Shown here: positions 1 to 10,296 of the stretch, piece after piece
How positions within the stretch are numbered: position 1 is the first letter of the stretch
How the letters are laid out: each line of letters begins with the position of its first letter
Source of the DNA: Gaetbulibacter sp. 4G1
GTDB lineage: Bacteria; Bacteroidota; Bacteroidia; Flavobacteriales; Flavobacteriaceae
DNA length: 64,000 nucleotides
Direction of reading: 5' to 3'
Assembly: GCF_002741945.1 (NCBI RefSeq)
Contig: NZ_MDVN01000023.1
Location: forward strand, 124,001-188,000
Position numbers and translations under genes: made by a program
Notes under the pieces: generated by a model
What the model saw: only the letters and a program-made list of their open reading frames with translations
The model's database searches: none
What the model was told of the DNA's origin: nothing

Positions 1-1662
1 AGCTTCGTTATACGATTTTGATGTTGCTGCATAATGAAATTGCAATTTTGATAGATGTTCGTTTGACACCCCATCAGCAGTAAATGCATTATTCATATTT
101 GCAGTAACTAATGTTATTTCTAGAGCATCAGTATTTGTACTTTTATCTTCTTCTTTAATTAACGATGCTAAAATACTAGTAGCATTAGACACAAAGCCTT
201 CGTTTTTTGTTTCTAAAAACACAATATTTTTACCTGGCTTTAGGGCATCTTCAATATCTTGCTTTGTAACAAAAAATTCATCCTCTCCACTTTTCTTGTT
301 TTTTCTGGAATGAACTTGCTTAGCATAATTAAATTCACGCTTTAAATCATTTGATACATTTGTGTGTTTAGAATCTGATATTATTATAATGTTGCTAGTC
401 AGAGTATCAGCTTTTATATAATTGACCAAAGTACTTTTTAATCTATCATTTGATGGTTTTGATTGAAATACATTGTCGTACAACTTTACATTGGTGCCAA
501 TTGGAGACACAATAGGCACATTATAACGTCTTAATTTTGATGCGGCTTTCTCAAAAGTATTTGAGGTTAATGGGCCTATAACAACATCTACCGTTTCAAA
601 ATCATTATCGTCTATTATTTTTGAAACCTCTCCAACTTCATTCTTAGTATCGTAAACATCTACTTTAACTGAAACCCCTAAAGTTTTTAAAGAATCTATG
701 GCTAATAAAACACCAGAATAGAAATCTAATGATGCATTTAAATAACGGTCTTTTATTATACTTTTTTTAGTATCATCAGCAGTATTAAAATCTACTCGAT
801 TCAATCTAAAAGGTAGCATAATAGCAATGCGTTTTGTATTAAAATCAACAATACTATCAGATAAATTAATTTTGTTTGATTCTTCAATTGAAAAAGTGTC
901 AGAAAAAGGTATTTTTAAAATCATACCTACTTTTAATCCACTTTCTGCCAACCCTGGGTTTAATGCTTCTATTTCGGTTTGTTCTAACCCTAATTTAAGT
1001 TTTAATCGGTAAAACCCTTCTTTTGGCAATACCTTATAATAGCTGTATTTTTCGTCAACCTCTTGCTCTTTATCATCGTCAATGTTTGGCACTAAAATTT
1101 CTTGACCATCTTGTAAAACTTCTCCCATTTCTGGATTAAGTTCTTCTAGCTCTCTAACAGAAATTCCAAATCTATATGCAATTCGCCATTTACCTTCTTT
1201 AGGCTGTACAATGTAAGTTTTGGTAAGCTCTACTTCTTCTATTTCTTCAGTTATTTTAAATATTGGTATTTGAAGCTTATCTCCCTTTCTAAGCGGATCT
1301 GCATATAGAAATTTATTATACTTTTTTATATCCTCTTCAGATATGTCGTATTTTTTAGCTAAGCTATATAAGGTTTCTTTTCTTCTTGTTTTATGTTTTT
1401 TAAACCCTTGTAACTCTTTAACTAGAGTAATTTTAGGTTTTTTAGATTTTGAAACTGGAATAATTAAAACTGTATTTGGTTTTAATTCCTCTTTTGCATC
1501 AGGATTTAATGCATAAATATCTGAAACAGTAACATAATAGCTACTTGCTATTTGCTCAATAGTTTCTCCTTTTTTAACTTGATGAGTGCTAAAATTTTGA
1601 GCATTGACAGTATTAAAACTAAAAAGTAGTATTAAACATAAAACGAAAAGAAATTTATTCAT
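1..1662 (-). CDS. LysM repeat protein with type 1 periplasmic-binding domain (partial)
   Basis: Only the first 554 residues are in the window; the gene continues past the left edge. A signal peptide (residues 1-21, ending VNA before Q) is followed by four LysM-like repeats at about 25-75, 88-140, 150-200 and 212-265, each ending in an Asn-Pro or similar turn. From about residue 283 (KRIAIMLPF) it continues as a type 1 periplasmic-binding fold related to the substrate-binding parts of amino-acid ABC transporters. LysM binds peptidoglycan, so the protein is probably periplasmic and wall-anchored. No transporter genes lie beside it, so a sensing or scaffolding role is as likely as transport. This architecture is known in Flavobacteriaceae next to guaA; ligand unknown. 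Confidence 0.85.
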   Translation of the reverse strand, partial: MNKFLFVLCLILLFSFNTVNAQNFSTHQVKKGETIEQIASSYYVTVSDIYALNPDAKEELKPNTVLIIPVSKSKKPKITLVKELQGFKKHKTRRKETLYSLAKKYDISEEDIKKYNKFLYADPLRKGDKLQIPIFKITEEIEEVELTKTYIVQPKEGKWRIAYRFGISVRELEELNPEMGEVLQDGQEILVPNIDDDKEQEVDEKYSYYKVLPKEGFYRLKLKLGLEQTEIEALNPGLAESGLKVGMILKIPFSDTFSIEESNKINLSDSIVDFNTKRIAIMLPFRLNRVDFNTADDTKKSIIKDRYLNASLDFYSGVLLAIDSLKTLGVSVKVDVYDTKNEVGEVSKIIDDNDFETVDVVIGPLTSNTFEKAASKLRRYNVPIVSPIGTNVKLYDNVFQSKPSNDRLKSTLVNYIKADTLTSNIIIISDSKHTNVSNDLKREFNYAKQVHSRKNKKSGEDEFFVTKQDIEDALKPGKNIVFLETKNEGFVSNATSILASLIKEEDKSTNTDALEITLVTANMNNAFTADGVSNEHLSKLQFHYAATSKSYNEA

Positions 1663-1923
1663 GTAATCTATTTTTTAAAATTGCGTTAAAGATATTATCC
1701 TTAGACATCTATCTGGGTAAATTTTATTCTTCTATTTTTACTATTTGCATATAGTATGCCAAAAATAAAAGATAAAATGTAAAGCCTGACACTATTTTTT
1801 TAACTTACTTAATTATATACGAGTATTTAATAAAAATCAGATAACTTTATACAATAAATATAGTTTATAAATATTGAGATCCCCAAATATTATGACACAC
1901 TAATGATTAGCTAGTCACTAAAA
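1663..1923. other. Intergenic region without a gene
   Basis: About 260 A+T-rich bases between the LysM gene and guaA. Both neighbours are read on the minus strand. I see no open reading frame with a credible start and no strong hairpin. Confidence 0.5.
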
Positions 1924-3459
1924 TTATTCCCACTCGATTGTAGCAGGTGGTTTTGAACTAATATCGTATACTACTCTATTAACGCCTTTTACTTTATTTA
2001 TTATGTCGTTTGATGTTTTTTGAAGAAACTCATAAGGCAAATTAACCCAGTCAGCAGTCATACCATCTGTACTTTCTACTGCTCTAAGCGCCACACATTT
2101 TTCATAAGTACGTTCGTCTCCCATTACACCTACACTGTTTACGGGTAACAACATAGCTCCAGCTTGCCATACCTTATCATATAAACCCCATTTTTTTAAT
2201 CCGTTTATAAAAATAGCATCAACTTCTTGAAGAATGCGTACTTTTTCGGCAGTGATGTCGCCCAAAATTCTAATCCCTAACCCAGGGCCAGGGAATGGAT
2301 GGCGCCCCAAAAGTTCTGAATCAATACCTAAAGTAGCACCAACACGTCTTACTTCATCTTTAAAAATAGCACGCAATGGCTCAACAATTTTAAGTTTCAT
2401 AAAATCAGGCAAGCCACCTACATTATGATGAGATTTAATAGTTGCTGAAGGCCCTCCTGTAGCAGAAACACTTTCTATAACATCTGGATAAATAGTGCCT
2501 TGCGCTAACCATTTAACATCTTCAAGCTTATGAGCCTCATCATCAAAAACTTCTATAAAAGCATTACCGATGGCTTTACGTTTTTTCTCAGGATCTTCAA
2601 TACCTTTCAAAGCATCTAAAAATCGTTGAGAAGCATCAACGCCTTTTACATTAAGCCCCATGCCTTCGTATTGATTAAGTACGCTTTCAAATTCATTTTT
2701 CCGAAGTAAGCCATTATTAACGAAAATACAGTATAGATTTTTACCAATAGCCTTATTTAACAATACTGCAGCTACAGTAGAATCTACACCTCCTGAAAGA
2801 CCAAGTACAACCTTATCGTTCCCTACTTTTTCTTGAATTGCCTCAACTGTTTCTTCAACAAAAGAATCTGGTGTCCAGTCTTGTGTTAAACCTGCAATAT
2901 TTACTAAAAAATTTTCCAAAATTTGTTTTCCGTCAGTTGAATGGTAAACCTCTGGATGAAATTGAATAGCAAAAGTCTGTTCGCCATCAATTTTGTAAGC
3001 AGCATTTTCAACATCATTAGTACTGGCTAATAAAACAGCATTATTTGGTAATTGTTTAATAGTATCGCTATGACTCATCCAAACTTGACTTCCTACAGAT
3101 ACATTATCAAAAAATCCTTCATCAGCTTTTATAAAAGACAGATTTGCTCGACCATACTCTCTAGTATTTGATGGTGCTACTTCTCCTCCAGAAAAATGGG
3201 CTAAATATTGCGCTCCATAACAAACTCCTAATAGTGGTTTTTTAGTTCTTATCTCAGATAAATCTGGATGTAAAGCGGCATCTCCTCTTACAGAAAATGG
3301 ACTACCAGAAAGAATTACTGCTTTGTAATCTTCTAAAGTTGATGGAATTTTGTTAAATGGGTGTATTTCGGAATATATGTTAAGTTCTCTAACTCTACGC
3401 GCAATAAGTTGTGTGTATTGCGATCCGAAGTCTAAAATTAATACCTTGTCGTGTTGCAT
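1924..3459 (-). CDS. guaA: GMP synthase (glutamine-hydrolysing)
   Basis: This enzyme converts XMP to GMP using ATP and glutamine, the last step of guanine nucleotide synthesis. The N-terminal class I amidotransferase domain has nucleophile Cys80 (GVCYGAQ) and His168/Glu170 (FHPE). The ATP-pyrophosphatase domain has the P-loop SGGVDS at 222-227, and the C-terminal dimerisation domain ends in the conserved PPATIEWE. At 511 residues it is full length. A TTG two codons upstream could extend it, but the ATG giving MQHDK fits the family and is chosen. A TAnnTTTG box lies only three bases before this ATG. The partner guaB is 43 kb away. Confidence 0.98.
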   Translation of the reverse strand: MQHDKVLILDFGSQYTQLIARRVRELNIYSEIHPFNKIPSTLEDYKAVILSGSPFSVRGDAALHPDLSEIRTKKPLLGVCYGAQYLAHFSGGEVAPSNTREYGRANLSFIKADEGFFDNVSVGSQVWMSHSDTIKQLPNNAVLLASTNDVENAAYKIDGEQTFAIQFHPEVYHSTDGKQILENFLVNIAGLTQDWTPDSFVEETVEAIQEKVGNDKVVLGLSGGVDSTVAAVLLNKAIGKNLYCIFVNNGLLRKNEFESVLNQYEGMGLNVKGVDASQRFLDALKGIEDPEKKRKAIGNAFIEVFDDEAHKLEDVKWLAQGTIYPDVIESVSATGGPSATIKSHHNVGGLPDFMKLKIVEPLRAIFKDEVRRVGATLGIDSELLGRHPFPGPGLGIRILGDITAEKVRILQEVDAIFINGLKKWGLYDKVWQAGAMLLPVNSVGVMGDERTYEKCVALRAVESTDGMTADWVNLPYEFLQKTSNDIINKVKGVNRVVYDISSKPPATIEWE

Positions 3460-3462
3460 GCG

Positions 3463-3470
3463 CAAAAGTA
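3463..3470 (-). promoter_or_regulatory. Promoter -7 box of guaA (TACTTTTG)
   Basis: Read on the minus strand the box is TACTTTTG, matching the Bacteroidota -7 consensus TAnnTTTG. It ends three bases before the guaA ATG, so if it is used the message would start at or just inside the start codon. Confidence 0.5.
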
Positions 3471-3521
3471 AGAATTGATTTTATATTGACGAATATAGGA
3501 TTAACAATTTTTTAAACTTTT

Positions 3522-4892
3522 TTACACCATAGAGTCCAAAATTAATTTGATGTCCTTTTCCGTAGTATCTGGATTAATAAAACAAAAACGTGAAACTGTT
3601 TCAAAAGTATCTCCTTTTTTCCATTTGGTTGGCGTTACTAAAGCAAATCCTTTTTTATGATTTTCATAGGTCCAATGAGTATAATCTTCGGGCTTCCACC
3701 CTAATCTTCTATATAATACACACGACAAACTAGGCTCTCTTACTAATTCAACATTAGGGTTTTCTTTTATCATTCTACCAGCAATTTGAGCTAACTCTAT
3801 ACCGCGCTCAACTGCTTCTTTATATCTATCAGTACCATGTGTTGCTAATGAAAACCATAAAGGTAACCCTCTAACACGGCGTGTTAGCTGAATTTGATAA
3901 TCGGTTGGATTAAAACCATGTGCGCCATCATCTTTAAAAATATCTAAATACGAGCCTTGTTGTGAATGAGCATTTTTAGCTAACTCTGGATTTTTATATA
4001 TTACAGCGCCACAATCGTAGGGTGAAAACATCCATTTGTGTGGATCGACAGTAATACTGTCTGCTCTCTCAATACCATTAAATAATTGCCTAACAGAATC
4101 TGCAGCCAAAGCGCCTCCACCATAAGCAGCGTCAACATGAAACCATAGATTTTCTTTTTCACAGATTGAAGCTATTCCTTCTAAATCATCAATAATACCT
4201 GCATTGGTAGTGCCTCCTGTGCCAACAACAGCAAATAGACGTTTACGCTGATGCTCGGTTAAACTATTGATAGCTTTTTGTAATTCTGAGCCATGCATCA
4301 CATCTTCTGTATCTACTAAAAGAATATCAACATCTGCAACTTTAGCCATTGCTTTTATTGAAGAATGCGCACCTATTGATGTGATAATTAACCCTTTTTC
4401 TCCTTTAAAATCATCATTCTCTCGCCAATGCTCGCGGGCTGTTACTATGGCAGATAGATTGGCTGCTGTACCTCCACTAGTAAAAACACCAAAAGCACCT
4501 TTTGGTAACCCTGTTAAAGACACTATCCATTTCATAGCTTCGTTTTCGCAAAAAATACCTCCAGCTCCTTCCATCCAATAAGCCCCATGAATACTAGAGG
4601 CCGATGTTACTAAATCGAACATAATTGCTGCTCTTGTTGGGGCTGCTGGCACAAACGCTAAATGCCGTGGATGATCTATAGGAACATTAGTTTTCATTAA
4701 ATGCTTCCTCCACTTTTTAAAAGCAACTTCTCCGCCTATACCTTCTTTGGTAATGGTTTCTCCTACCAATGCTTTTAATTCTTCAGCTTTTTTGGGCTTT
4801 CCAATTTTTGGATTCGTAGATGAAATCCTATCAATAGTATACTTCATGACATCCATTGTCATTTCTACTAGTTCTATATCTATTTTATGCAT
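3522..4892 (-). CDS. Pyridoxal-5'-phosphate-dependent amino-acid decarboxylase
   Basis: A group II decarboxylase of the glutamate/aromatic-amino-acid decarboxylase family, 456 residues. Visible motifs are HVDAAYGGG at 252-260 (Asp254 pairs with the PLP ring nitrogen) and the PLP lysine, Lys287 in VDPHKW. The substrate cannot be assigned from sequence; Glu, Asp, Tyr, Trp or DOPA are all used by this family. It begins six bases after the bshC stop codon, so the two are likely co-transcribed. Aspartate decarboxylation (towards beta-alanine) is one possibility but nothing here decides it. Confidence 0.9.
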   Translation of the reverse strand: MHKIDIELVEMTMDVMKYTIDRISSTNPKIGKPKKAEELKALVGETITKEGIGGEVAFKKWRKHLMKTNVPIDHPRHLAFVPAAPTRAAIMFDLVTSASSIHGAYWMEGAGGIFCENEAMKWIVSLTGLPKGAFGVFTSGGTAANLSAIVTAREHWRENDDFKGEKGLIITSIGAHSSIKAMAKVADVDILLVDTEDVMHGSELQKAINSLTEHQRKRLFAVVGTGGTTNAGIIDDLEGIASICEKENLWFHVDAAYGGGALAADSVRQLFNGIERADSITVDPHKWMFSPYDCGAVIYKNPELAKNAHSQQGSYLDIFKDDGAHGFNPTDYQIQLTRRVRGLPLWFSLATHGTDRYKEAVERGIELAQIAGRMIKENPNVELVREPSLSCVLYRRLGWKPEDYTHWTYENHKKGFALVTPTKWKKGDTFETVSRFCFINPDTTEKDIKLILDSMV

Positions 4893-4898
4893 TTTGTG

Positions 4899-6497
4899 TT
4901 ACGAGTTTAATATTAAAAACTCACCTCTTAAAGGCTCTAGACTTTCAACTAATTTTGGTATTAGTTGCTCTCCATACTCCAAATAAAATTCAGAAAAATT
5001 AGCTTGTCGTTCCTGTAAACTCTGGTTTGGAAATAAAACTCTTTGAATATCTGTCATCCTAGAAACTTGGTCTGCTAATTTTACTTTTTGAGATTTCAAC
5101 AGGCGTTTTTCAAGATTATCTAACCCCTTTAGTTGTTTAACTTCTTGTGCTTTTACTGCTCCTAAAAATGATTCATCAGTAAGCTTTGCTAATTTATGCA
5201 AATCTTCAAATTGTTTTTTAAGATGCTCTCTTTGTGAAGAAAAATCGATTTCGATATCAGAAATTTGTCTTACTTTTTTATTAATAAAAGCATCGCTTTT
5301 TAAAAAAACATCTTCTTTTTGAATATTTAATCTTTCAAGTTTTTTATGCTGATTTTCGGTTTGAATCAAAACCGAATTACGTAACAATAACATTGGAAAC
5401 GGTACATTTTCTTCATCAAAAAAATGTTTTAACTGAAACCAATAGGCTAACTCACCACCACCACCAATATAACACAAGTTTGGTAAAATAACTTCTTGAT
5501 ACAAAGGGCGCATAATTACATTTGGTGAAAATCGTTCAGCATGTTTTTTGACTTCATTCAAAATTTCATCTTTAGTAAAAGTTAAATCTGTATTATTAAC
5601 TTTATAAACGCCTTCTTCAAAAATAATGCGCTCTCGCAAATTTTCTTTTAAATAAAAAAGATTTATTTCTCTAGGATTAACCTGAATATTATATGATTTT
5701 GAAAGTGCTTTATTTGTCTCAGAAACTGTTTTAAATGATGTTTGGTTTAATAATTCGTCTTCTATGAATGGAATAAATTGTTTTTTTAAATCAGTAATAT
5801 TAGCATCAATAATTACTAAACCATAATCTGCAAACAACTCATTTGCTAAAAAACGTGTTGCATCAGTTAAATTGCTATGTTTTATATAGGCTTTTTCAAA
5901 TAAGCGCTTTAAATAATTTGAATTTTTACTATTACCTAATTCTTTTGAAAACAAATCAAAAACATCATCTAAGCCTTCTGTTGTTAATTCTCCAACTGCG
6001 CCACTAGAATCCTTATTCCACTGTAGTTTCTTCCCTTTAAAATTGAAAAAATTTATTTCTTCAAAATCATGATCCTCAGTAGCCATCCAATAAATAGGCA
6101 CAAAATTATATTTTGGATAGGTTTCTTTTAATTTTTTTGAAAGATTAATTGTGGATACTATTTTATATAAAAAATATAACGGCCCTGTAAATAAATTTAA
6201 CTGGTGCCCTGTAGTTATTGTAAACGTATTATTCTTTTTTAGTAACTCAATGTTTTGAAGTGTAAGTTCTGATGCTTCAATATTTTTGTATTGCTCACTT
6301 AAAACAGAAGCTAAAACTAAGCGATGAGTTTCAGAAGTAAGTTTAGAATGATTTCTCTCTTCTATTTGAGATTTGAAATTTTGAAGATTAGGAAAACGAT
6401 TATAAAATGGATTAAGCTCGTTTTTTTCGTCTAAATAATCACAAATAAGTGATGAAAAATAACCAGTATTACGAAACGGAATATGATTTTGTTGCAT
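4899..6497 (-). CDS. bshC: Bacillithiol synthase, cysteine-adding enzyme BshC
   Basis: BshC adds cysteine to glucosaminyl malate in the last step of making bacillithiol, the low-molecular-weight thiol of Firmicutes and many Bacteroidota. The 532-residue product has the family's length and layout: an N-terminal Rossmann-like core with the TGHQLNLFTGPLYFLYK segment near 97-113, a GGGGELAYW segment near 346, and a long coiled-coil insertion near 380-490. bshA and bshB are not in the window. The gene opens a two-gene minus-strand operon with the PLP decarboxylase. Confidence 0.95.
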   Translation of the reverse strand: MQQNHIPFRNTGYFSSLICDYLDEKNELNPFYNRFPNLQNFKSQIEERNHSKLTSETHRLVLASVLSEQYKNIEASELTLQNIELLKKNNTFTITTGHQLNLFTGPLYFLYKIVSTINLSKKLKETYPKYNFVPIYWMATEDHDFEEINFFNFKGKKLQWNKDSSGAVGELTTEGLDDVFDLFSKELGNSKNSNYLKRLFEKAYIKHSNLTDATRFLANELFADYGLVIIDANITDLKKQFIPFIEDELLNQTSFKTVSETNKALSKSYNIQVNPREINLFYLKENLRERIIFEEGVYKVNNTDLTFTKDEILNEVKKHAERFSPNVIMRPLYQEVILPNLCYIGGGGELAYWFQLKHFFDEENVPFPMLLLRNSVLIQTENQHKKLERLNIQKEDVFLKSDAFINKKVRQISDIEIDFSSQREHLKKQFEDLHKLAKLTDESFLGAVKAQEVKQLKGLDNLEKRLLKSQKVKLADQVSRMTDIQRVLFPNQSLQERQANFSEFYLEYGEQLIPKLVESLEPLRGEFLILNS

Positions 6498-6826
6498 ATT
6501 TAATTGAAAAATTATGTAAATATACAGCTATTCCATTTTTAAAAATCTAAAAAATAAGTTAAGAGTTTGCTATCTACTAATACCTAAAGCTAAACATAGC
6601 TTTAACACCCAAAAAATCAATATTTAAAGTATTTTATAAAAGCTTTGTTAATTCTTACATAACATTAATCCAAGAATACTATTTACATTCTTAATACTCT
6701 TTTAATCTTGTTAACTTTTCAATAACCCTAAATTAATACAACAACATTAATAGCTTAACAAGTTTTAAATAGTCTGGTTATAATTTTGGAATCAAATTAA
6801 TAACCAAAATATATTCAAATCAAATT
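6498..6826. other. Divergent intergenic region
   Basis: About 330 bases between the bshC start (minus) and the PhoX-like gene start (plus), so it must hold two promoters. It contains a weak hairpin (AAGAAT...ATTCTT, about 6672-6692), a GGTTAT...ATAACC inverted pair near 6775-6803, and the direct repeat AATCAAATTA just before the plus-strand gene. No gene is seen. Confidence 0.5.
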
Positions 6827-8356
6827 ATGAAAAATTTATTCAAACTATTTTTATTTCTTTTTGTTACAGTAATGGTCAATTCTACATTAATAAGCTGTGA
6901 TATTGAATCAGGAAAAGACGGACTAAATGGCGTTGACGGTATTGATGGTGCTGACGGACAAGATGGGAATGATGGAAATGATGGCTCAGACGCATCTGTT
7001 TATTTAACAAACTCTAAAACTCCAAGCTTATTAAAAGTGACAAGTGCTTTTGTTAACTTAAAAATCTTTCCAATATTATCATCTGAAGATGTTATACCAA
7101 ACACTCCAGATTTTGTTTATGGATCAATGGCTGATGGTGCTGGGTTAATTAATAATGGAGACAATACTTTCACTTTAATCAATAATATTGAAGCAGATTA
7201 TTCAATTGCTCGTATTATTTTAAACAAAAACTTAAGACCAGTTTCTGGTGAGTATATTTTAAATGCTCAAGCTACTGCAGAAACAGCACAATGCTCTGGT
7301 TCCTTAATATCTCCAGAAGAGCATGGGTTTGGTCCATTATACCTTTCTGGTGGAGAATGGGGAGGCGCTTCTAAGGGAGTTTTCCTTACAGACCCTTTTA
7401 AAGAAGCCACTGACGCTGGTACAGGTCAAATGTTATCAGCTTTTGGCCAATGGTCAACTGAAAATGCTGTAGCAATAGGCAAAGATGCTTACCCAAATAA
7501 AACTGTTGCTTTTATTGGTGATGATCACTCTGATAATTCTGTACCTTCTGGTCAATTAGGCATGTATGTTGGTGATAGAGGAGATTTAAATAATGGAAAA
7601 CTATATGGCCTTAAAGTAACTTCTAGTAGTATTACTTATGAAGTAGATATGACTGAGGGTATTGAATATGATGCAGAATTTGTTGAATTAGCTGAAAGAG
7701 AAATATCTGCTTTAGATACAGAATGTAAAACTAAAGGTGTTATGGGGTTCTCAAGACTAGAAGATATAGATTGGAGAAGAGGTTCAGCTGCAAATCAAAG
7801 AGAAATTTATTTTGCTGTAACTGGACGTAACAAATCAGGTTTAGTTGGGAAAGGATCGATTTTAGGAAGAATTTACAAAGTAACATTAAACGATACTGAT
7901 CCAACTGGAGCTTGTAAAATTACATGTGTTTTAGATGGTGATAAAGTTGGTGGAAAAGCAGAAGGGTTTCATTCTCCAGATAATATTTTAGTCACAGAAA
8001 ACTACGCCTATATCCAAGAAGATCCAAACGGTTATTTAGACACAGCAACTAATGGCTACGCTAAACTATACCAGTACAATTTAACAAACGGCGAAATTAA
8101 AACCGTTTTAGAGTGTGACCAAGATAGAGCAGCTTCTTTAGGATATGGTTCAATCACTAGAAACTGGGAAATTACTGGTATGATTGATGTTACAGATGTT
8201 GTAAATAATGGAACAAATACGTTCTTATTAATTACACAAAACCATGGATGGGAACCTGCAGACGGGACTTCGTTCACAGACCCAAATGCTAATCCTGATT
8301 TAGCCAACAGAAAAGAGGGTTCTACTTTATATGTAATCAAAGGTTTAGACAGGTAA
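6827..8356 (+). CDS. PhoX/DUF839-like lipoprotein with short collagen-like repeat
   Basis: A 509-residue exported lipoprotein: signal peptide with lipobox LISC and acylated Cys24. Nine Gly-X-Y triplets rich in Asp follow (about residues 29-55), probably a flexible spacer. The remainder resembles the DUF839/PhoX beta-propeller family (GDDHSDN near 226, PDNI near 382, and the ITQNHGW end region). PhoX enzymes are calcium/iron-dependent phosphatases, but I could not match all metal ligands, so activity is uncertain. It lies four bases before the cytochrome c peroxidase gene, and the two probably form one unit. Confidence 0.8.
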   Translation: MKNLFKLFLFLFVTVMVNSTLISCDIESGKDGLNGVDGIDGADGQDGNDGNDGSDASVYLTNSKTPSLLKVTSAFVNLKIFPILSSEDVIPNTPDFVYGSMADGAGLINNGDNTFTLINNIEADYSIARIILNKNLRPVSGEYILNAQATAETAQCSGSLISPEEHGFGPLYLSGGEWGGASKGVFLTDPFKEATDAGTGQMLSAFGQWSTENAVAIGKDAYPNKTVAFIGDDHSDNSVPSGQLGMYVGDRGDLNNGKLYGLKVTSSSITYEVDMTEGIEYDAEFVELAEREISALDTECKTKGVMGFSRLEDIDWRRGSAANQREIYFAVTGRNKSGLVGKGSILGRIYKVTLNDTDPTGACKITCVLDGDKVGGKAEGFHSPDNILVTENYAYIQEDPNGYLDTATNGYAKLYQYNLTNGEIKTVLECDQDRAASLGYGSITRNWEITGMIDVTDVVNNGTNTFLLITQNHGWEPADGTSFTDPNANPDLANRKEGSTLYVIKGLDR

Positions 8357-8360
8357 TTCC

Positions 8361-10160
8361 ATGAAAACATATTTGAATTTTATTACATTCAAAGCAAAAA
8401 CATGCATATTAAGTGTATGTTTTTTGCTTTTCTACACTTCTTGCTTAGATAAAGAATATAAAAAAATCGATTACCAAGAAAGCCTAAATCAATTAGAAAA
8501 ATTATATAAACATAATCTAACTAAAGCTTATATTTTTTTAGACAGTATCAGTTTAAAAAACAATCACGACCTTAATAAATCATACTATATAAATTCAAGA
8601 GAGTATTTTAAAAGGAGTGAGCCTATTCTTTCTTTTTTAGAAAAAGAAAACTTTAAATCTTTAAATGCTCCTAACATAATTAAGGTTCATGAAGAAGATC
8701 CTACAGATATTAAAATAAATCAACCTATTGGCTACCAAGTTATCGAAGAAAATTTGTTTTCTGAATCAATGGATACAATGGCATTGACAAGAGCAATCAA
8801 TATAACAAGTGCTAGACTTAAGCTTATAGAAAATAATAGCAAAGCAATACTAAAAGAGTATCATTTACTATGGCTAATAAGAGATGCTTTAATTAGAATT
8901 ACAACTACTGGTTTATCCAATTTTGATTCTCCTGTGTTAGGGCAATCTTTAACAGAATCTGGTTATGCATTAAATACTTTAAAAGATATTTTAGCTATTT
9001 ATGAATCTAAGTTTAGCAATAAATCTCTTTATAATAAATGGCAAGACGAATTGGACAGCTCTATCATATTGCTAAAAACAGATTTTGACACTTTTGATAG
9101 ATATAAATACATTAAAACACATGCACACAAACAATTAGAGTTATGGAATGAAACAGTTAAAAACTGGCAGGTAGAATTTCCTTTTGAAATAGCTTTATCT
9201 AATGATTTTAATTCTCTATTTAGTGAAGACATGTTTAACAAGCTTCACTTCTCAGATTATAAAAGCGATACAACCAAACTTGAACAAAAAATCATCTTAG
9301 GAAAAAAGCTATTTAAAGACGTAAACCTTTCCAAAGAACGTAACATGTCTTGCGCTACATGCCACATAAAAGAAAAAGGGTTTACTGATGGCAAAACTAC
9401 TTTTGACAATAGACAGAAAAGGAATACCCCTACCTTAAGTTATGCGACTTACCAACAGCTTTATTTTATGAATGCTAGATCTGGAAGCCTTGAAGGTCAA
9501 ATAGTTGGTGTAGTTAATAATCATGATGAATTTAATATGTCTATGGATTCAATCATTAAAAGAGTAAGAAAAAACACAAAGTATTCTTTTTTATTAGATT
9601 CACTATATAGCAATGAAAGAGATGACTTTAATTTAAGGCATGCAATAGCTTCTTATGTTAGAACCTTAAACCCTTTTAACTCAAAATTTGATAACAATAT
9701 TAATGGTAAAGAAAATACTTTAACAAAAAAAGAAAAACGAGGTTTCAACCTATTTATGGGCAAAGCTGCTTGCGCTACATGTCATTTCCCTCCATTATTT
9801 AATGGAACTATTCCTCCTAATTTTAATGATACCGAATTAGAGATTATTGGAGTACCAAAAACTAAGGAAAATAAAAACTTAGACGATGATTATGGTAGAT
9901 ATCATTTGTTTAATGTAGAAGAAAGGAAAGGTTCATTTAAAACACCTACAATACGTAATATAGCCATAACTAACCCGTACATGCATAATGGCGTTTACAA
10001 TACTTTGGAAGAAGTTATGGACTTTTATAACGAAGGGGGCGGCGCAGGTTTAGGTTTTGACTTACCACATCAAACTTTGCCTTTTGATAATTTAAATTTG
10101 TCCGAAAGTGAAATTGAATCAATCATTGCATTTATGAAGACACTTACAGATAACTATTAG
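8361..10160 (+). CDS. Di-haem cytochrome c peroxidase family lipoprotein
   Basis: A 599-residue protein with a lipobox (YTSC, Cys28). About 270 residues with no motif I recognise precede the catalytic part. Two haem-binding CxxCH motifs, CATCH at 331-335 and CATCH at 471-475, place residues 300-599 in the CcpA/MauG family, which reduces peroxide or oxidises a partner protein using c-type haems in the periplasm. Long N-terminal extensions are known in Bacteroidota members. It follows the PhoX-like gene by four bases and may share its promoter. Confidence 0.9.
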   Translation: MKTYLNFITFKAKTCILSVCFLLFYTSCLDKEYKKIDYQESLNQLEKLYKHNLTKAYIFLDSISLKNNHDLNKSYYINSREYFKRSEPILSFLEKENFKSLNAPNIIKVHEEDPTDIKINQPIGYQVIEENLFSESMDTMALTRAINITSARLKLIENNSKAILKEYHLLWLIRDALIRITTTGLSNFDSPVLGQSLTESGYALNTLKDILAIYESKFSNKSLYNKWQDELDSSIILLKTDFDTFDRYKYIKTHAHKQLELWNETVKNWQVEFPFEIALSNDFNSLFSEDMFNKLHFSDYKSDTTKLEQKIILGKKLFKDVNLSKERNMSCATCHIKEKGFTDGKTTFDNRQKRNTPTLSYATYQQLYFMNARSGSLEGQIVGVVNNHDEFNMSMDSIIKRVRKNTKYSFLLDSLYSNERDDFNLRHAIASYVRTLNPFNSKFDNNINGKENTLTKKEKRGFNLFMGKAACATCHFPPLFNGTIPPNFNDTELEIIGVPKTKENKNLDDDYGRYHLFNVEERKGSFKTPTIRNIAITNPYMHNGVYNTLEEVMDFYNEGGGAGLGFDLPHQTLPFDNLNLSESEIESIIAFMKTLTDNY

Positions 10161-10296
10161 CTAAAAACTCTCATACAAATATATGTTTTTATGATTCTTT
10201 AATTAAAATGTCGGTTTTATCGATTTTTAACAAAAAAACCGATTGATTTATGTAATTTTTATTAATTTCACACAACGTCGTCAAAATAAATCAATC

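Noticed and set aside
827-1012. 61-codon plus-strand open frame
   Set aside because: It lies inside the minus-strand LysM gene, in a region whose minus-strand translation is clearly family-like, so it is a shadow.
6911-6995. True collagen domain
   Set aside because: Only nine Gly-X-Y triplets, rich in Asp and without Pro; more likely a spacer.
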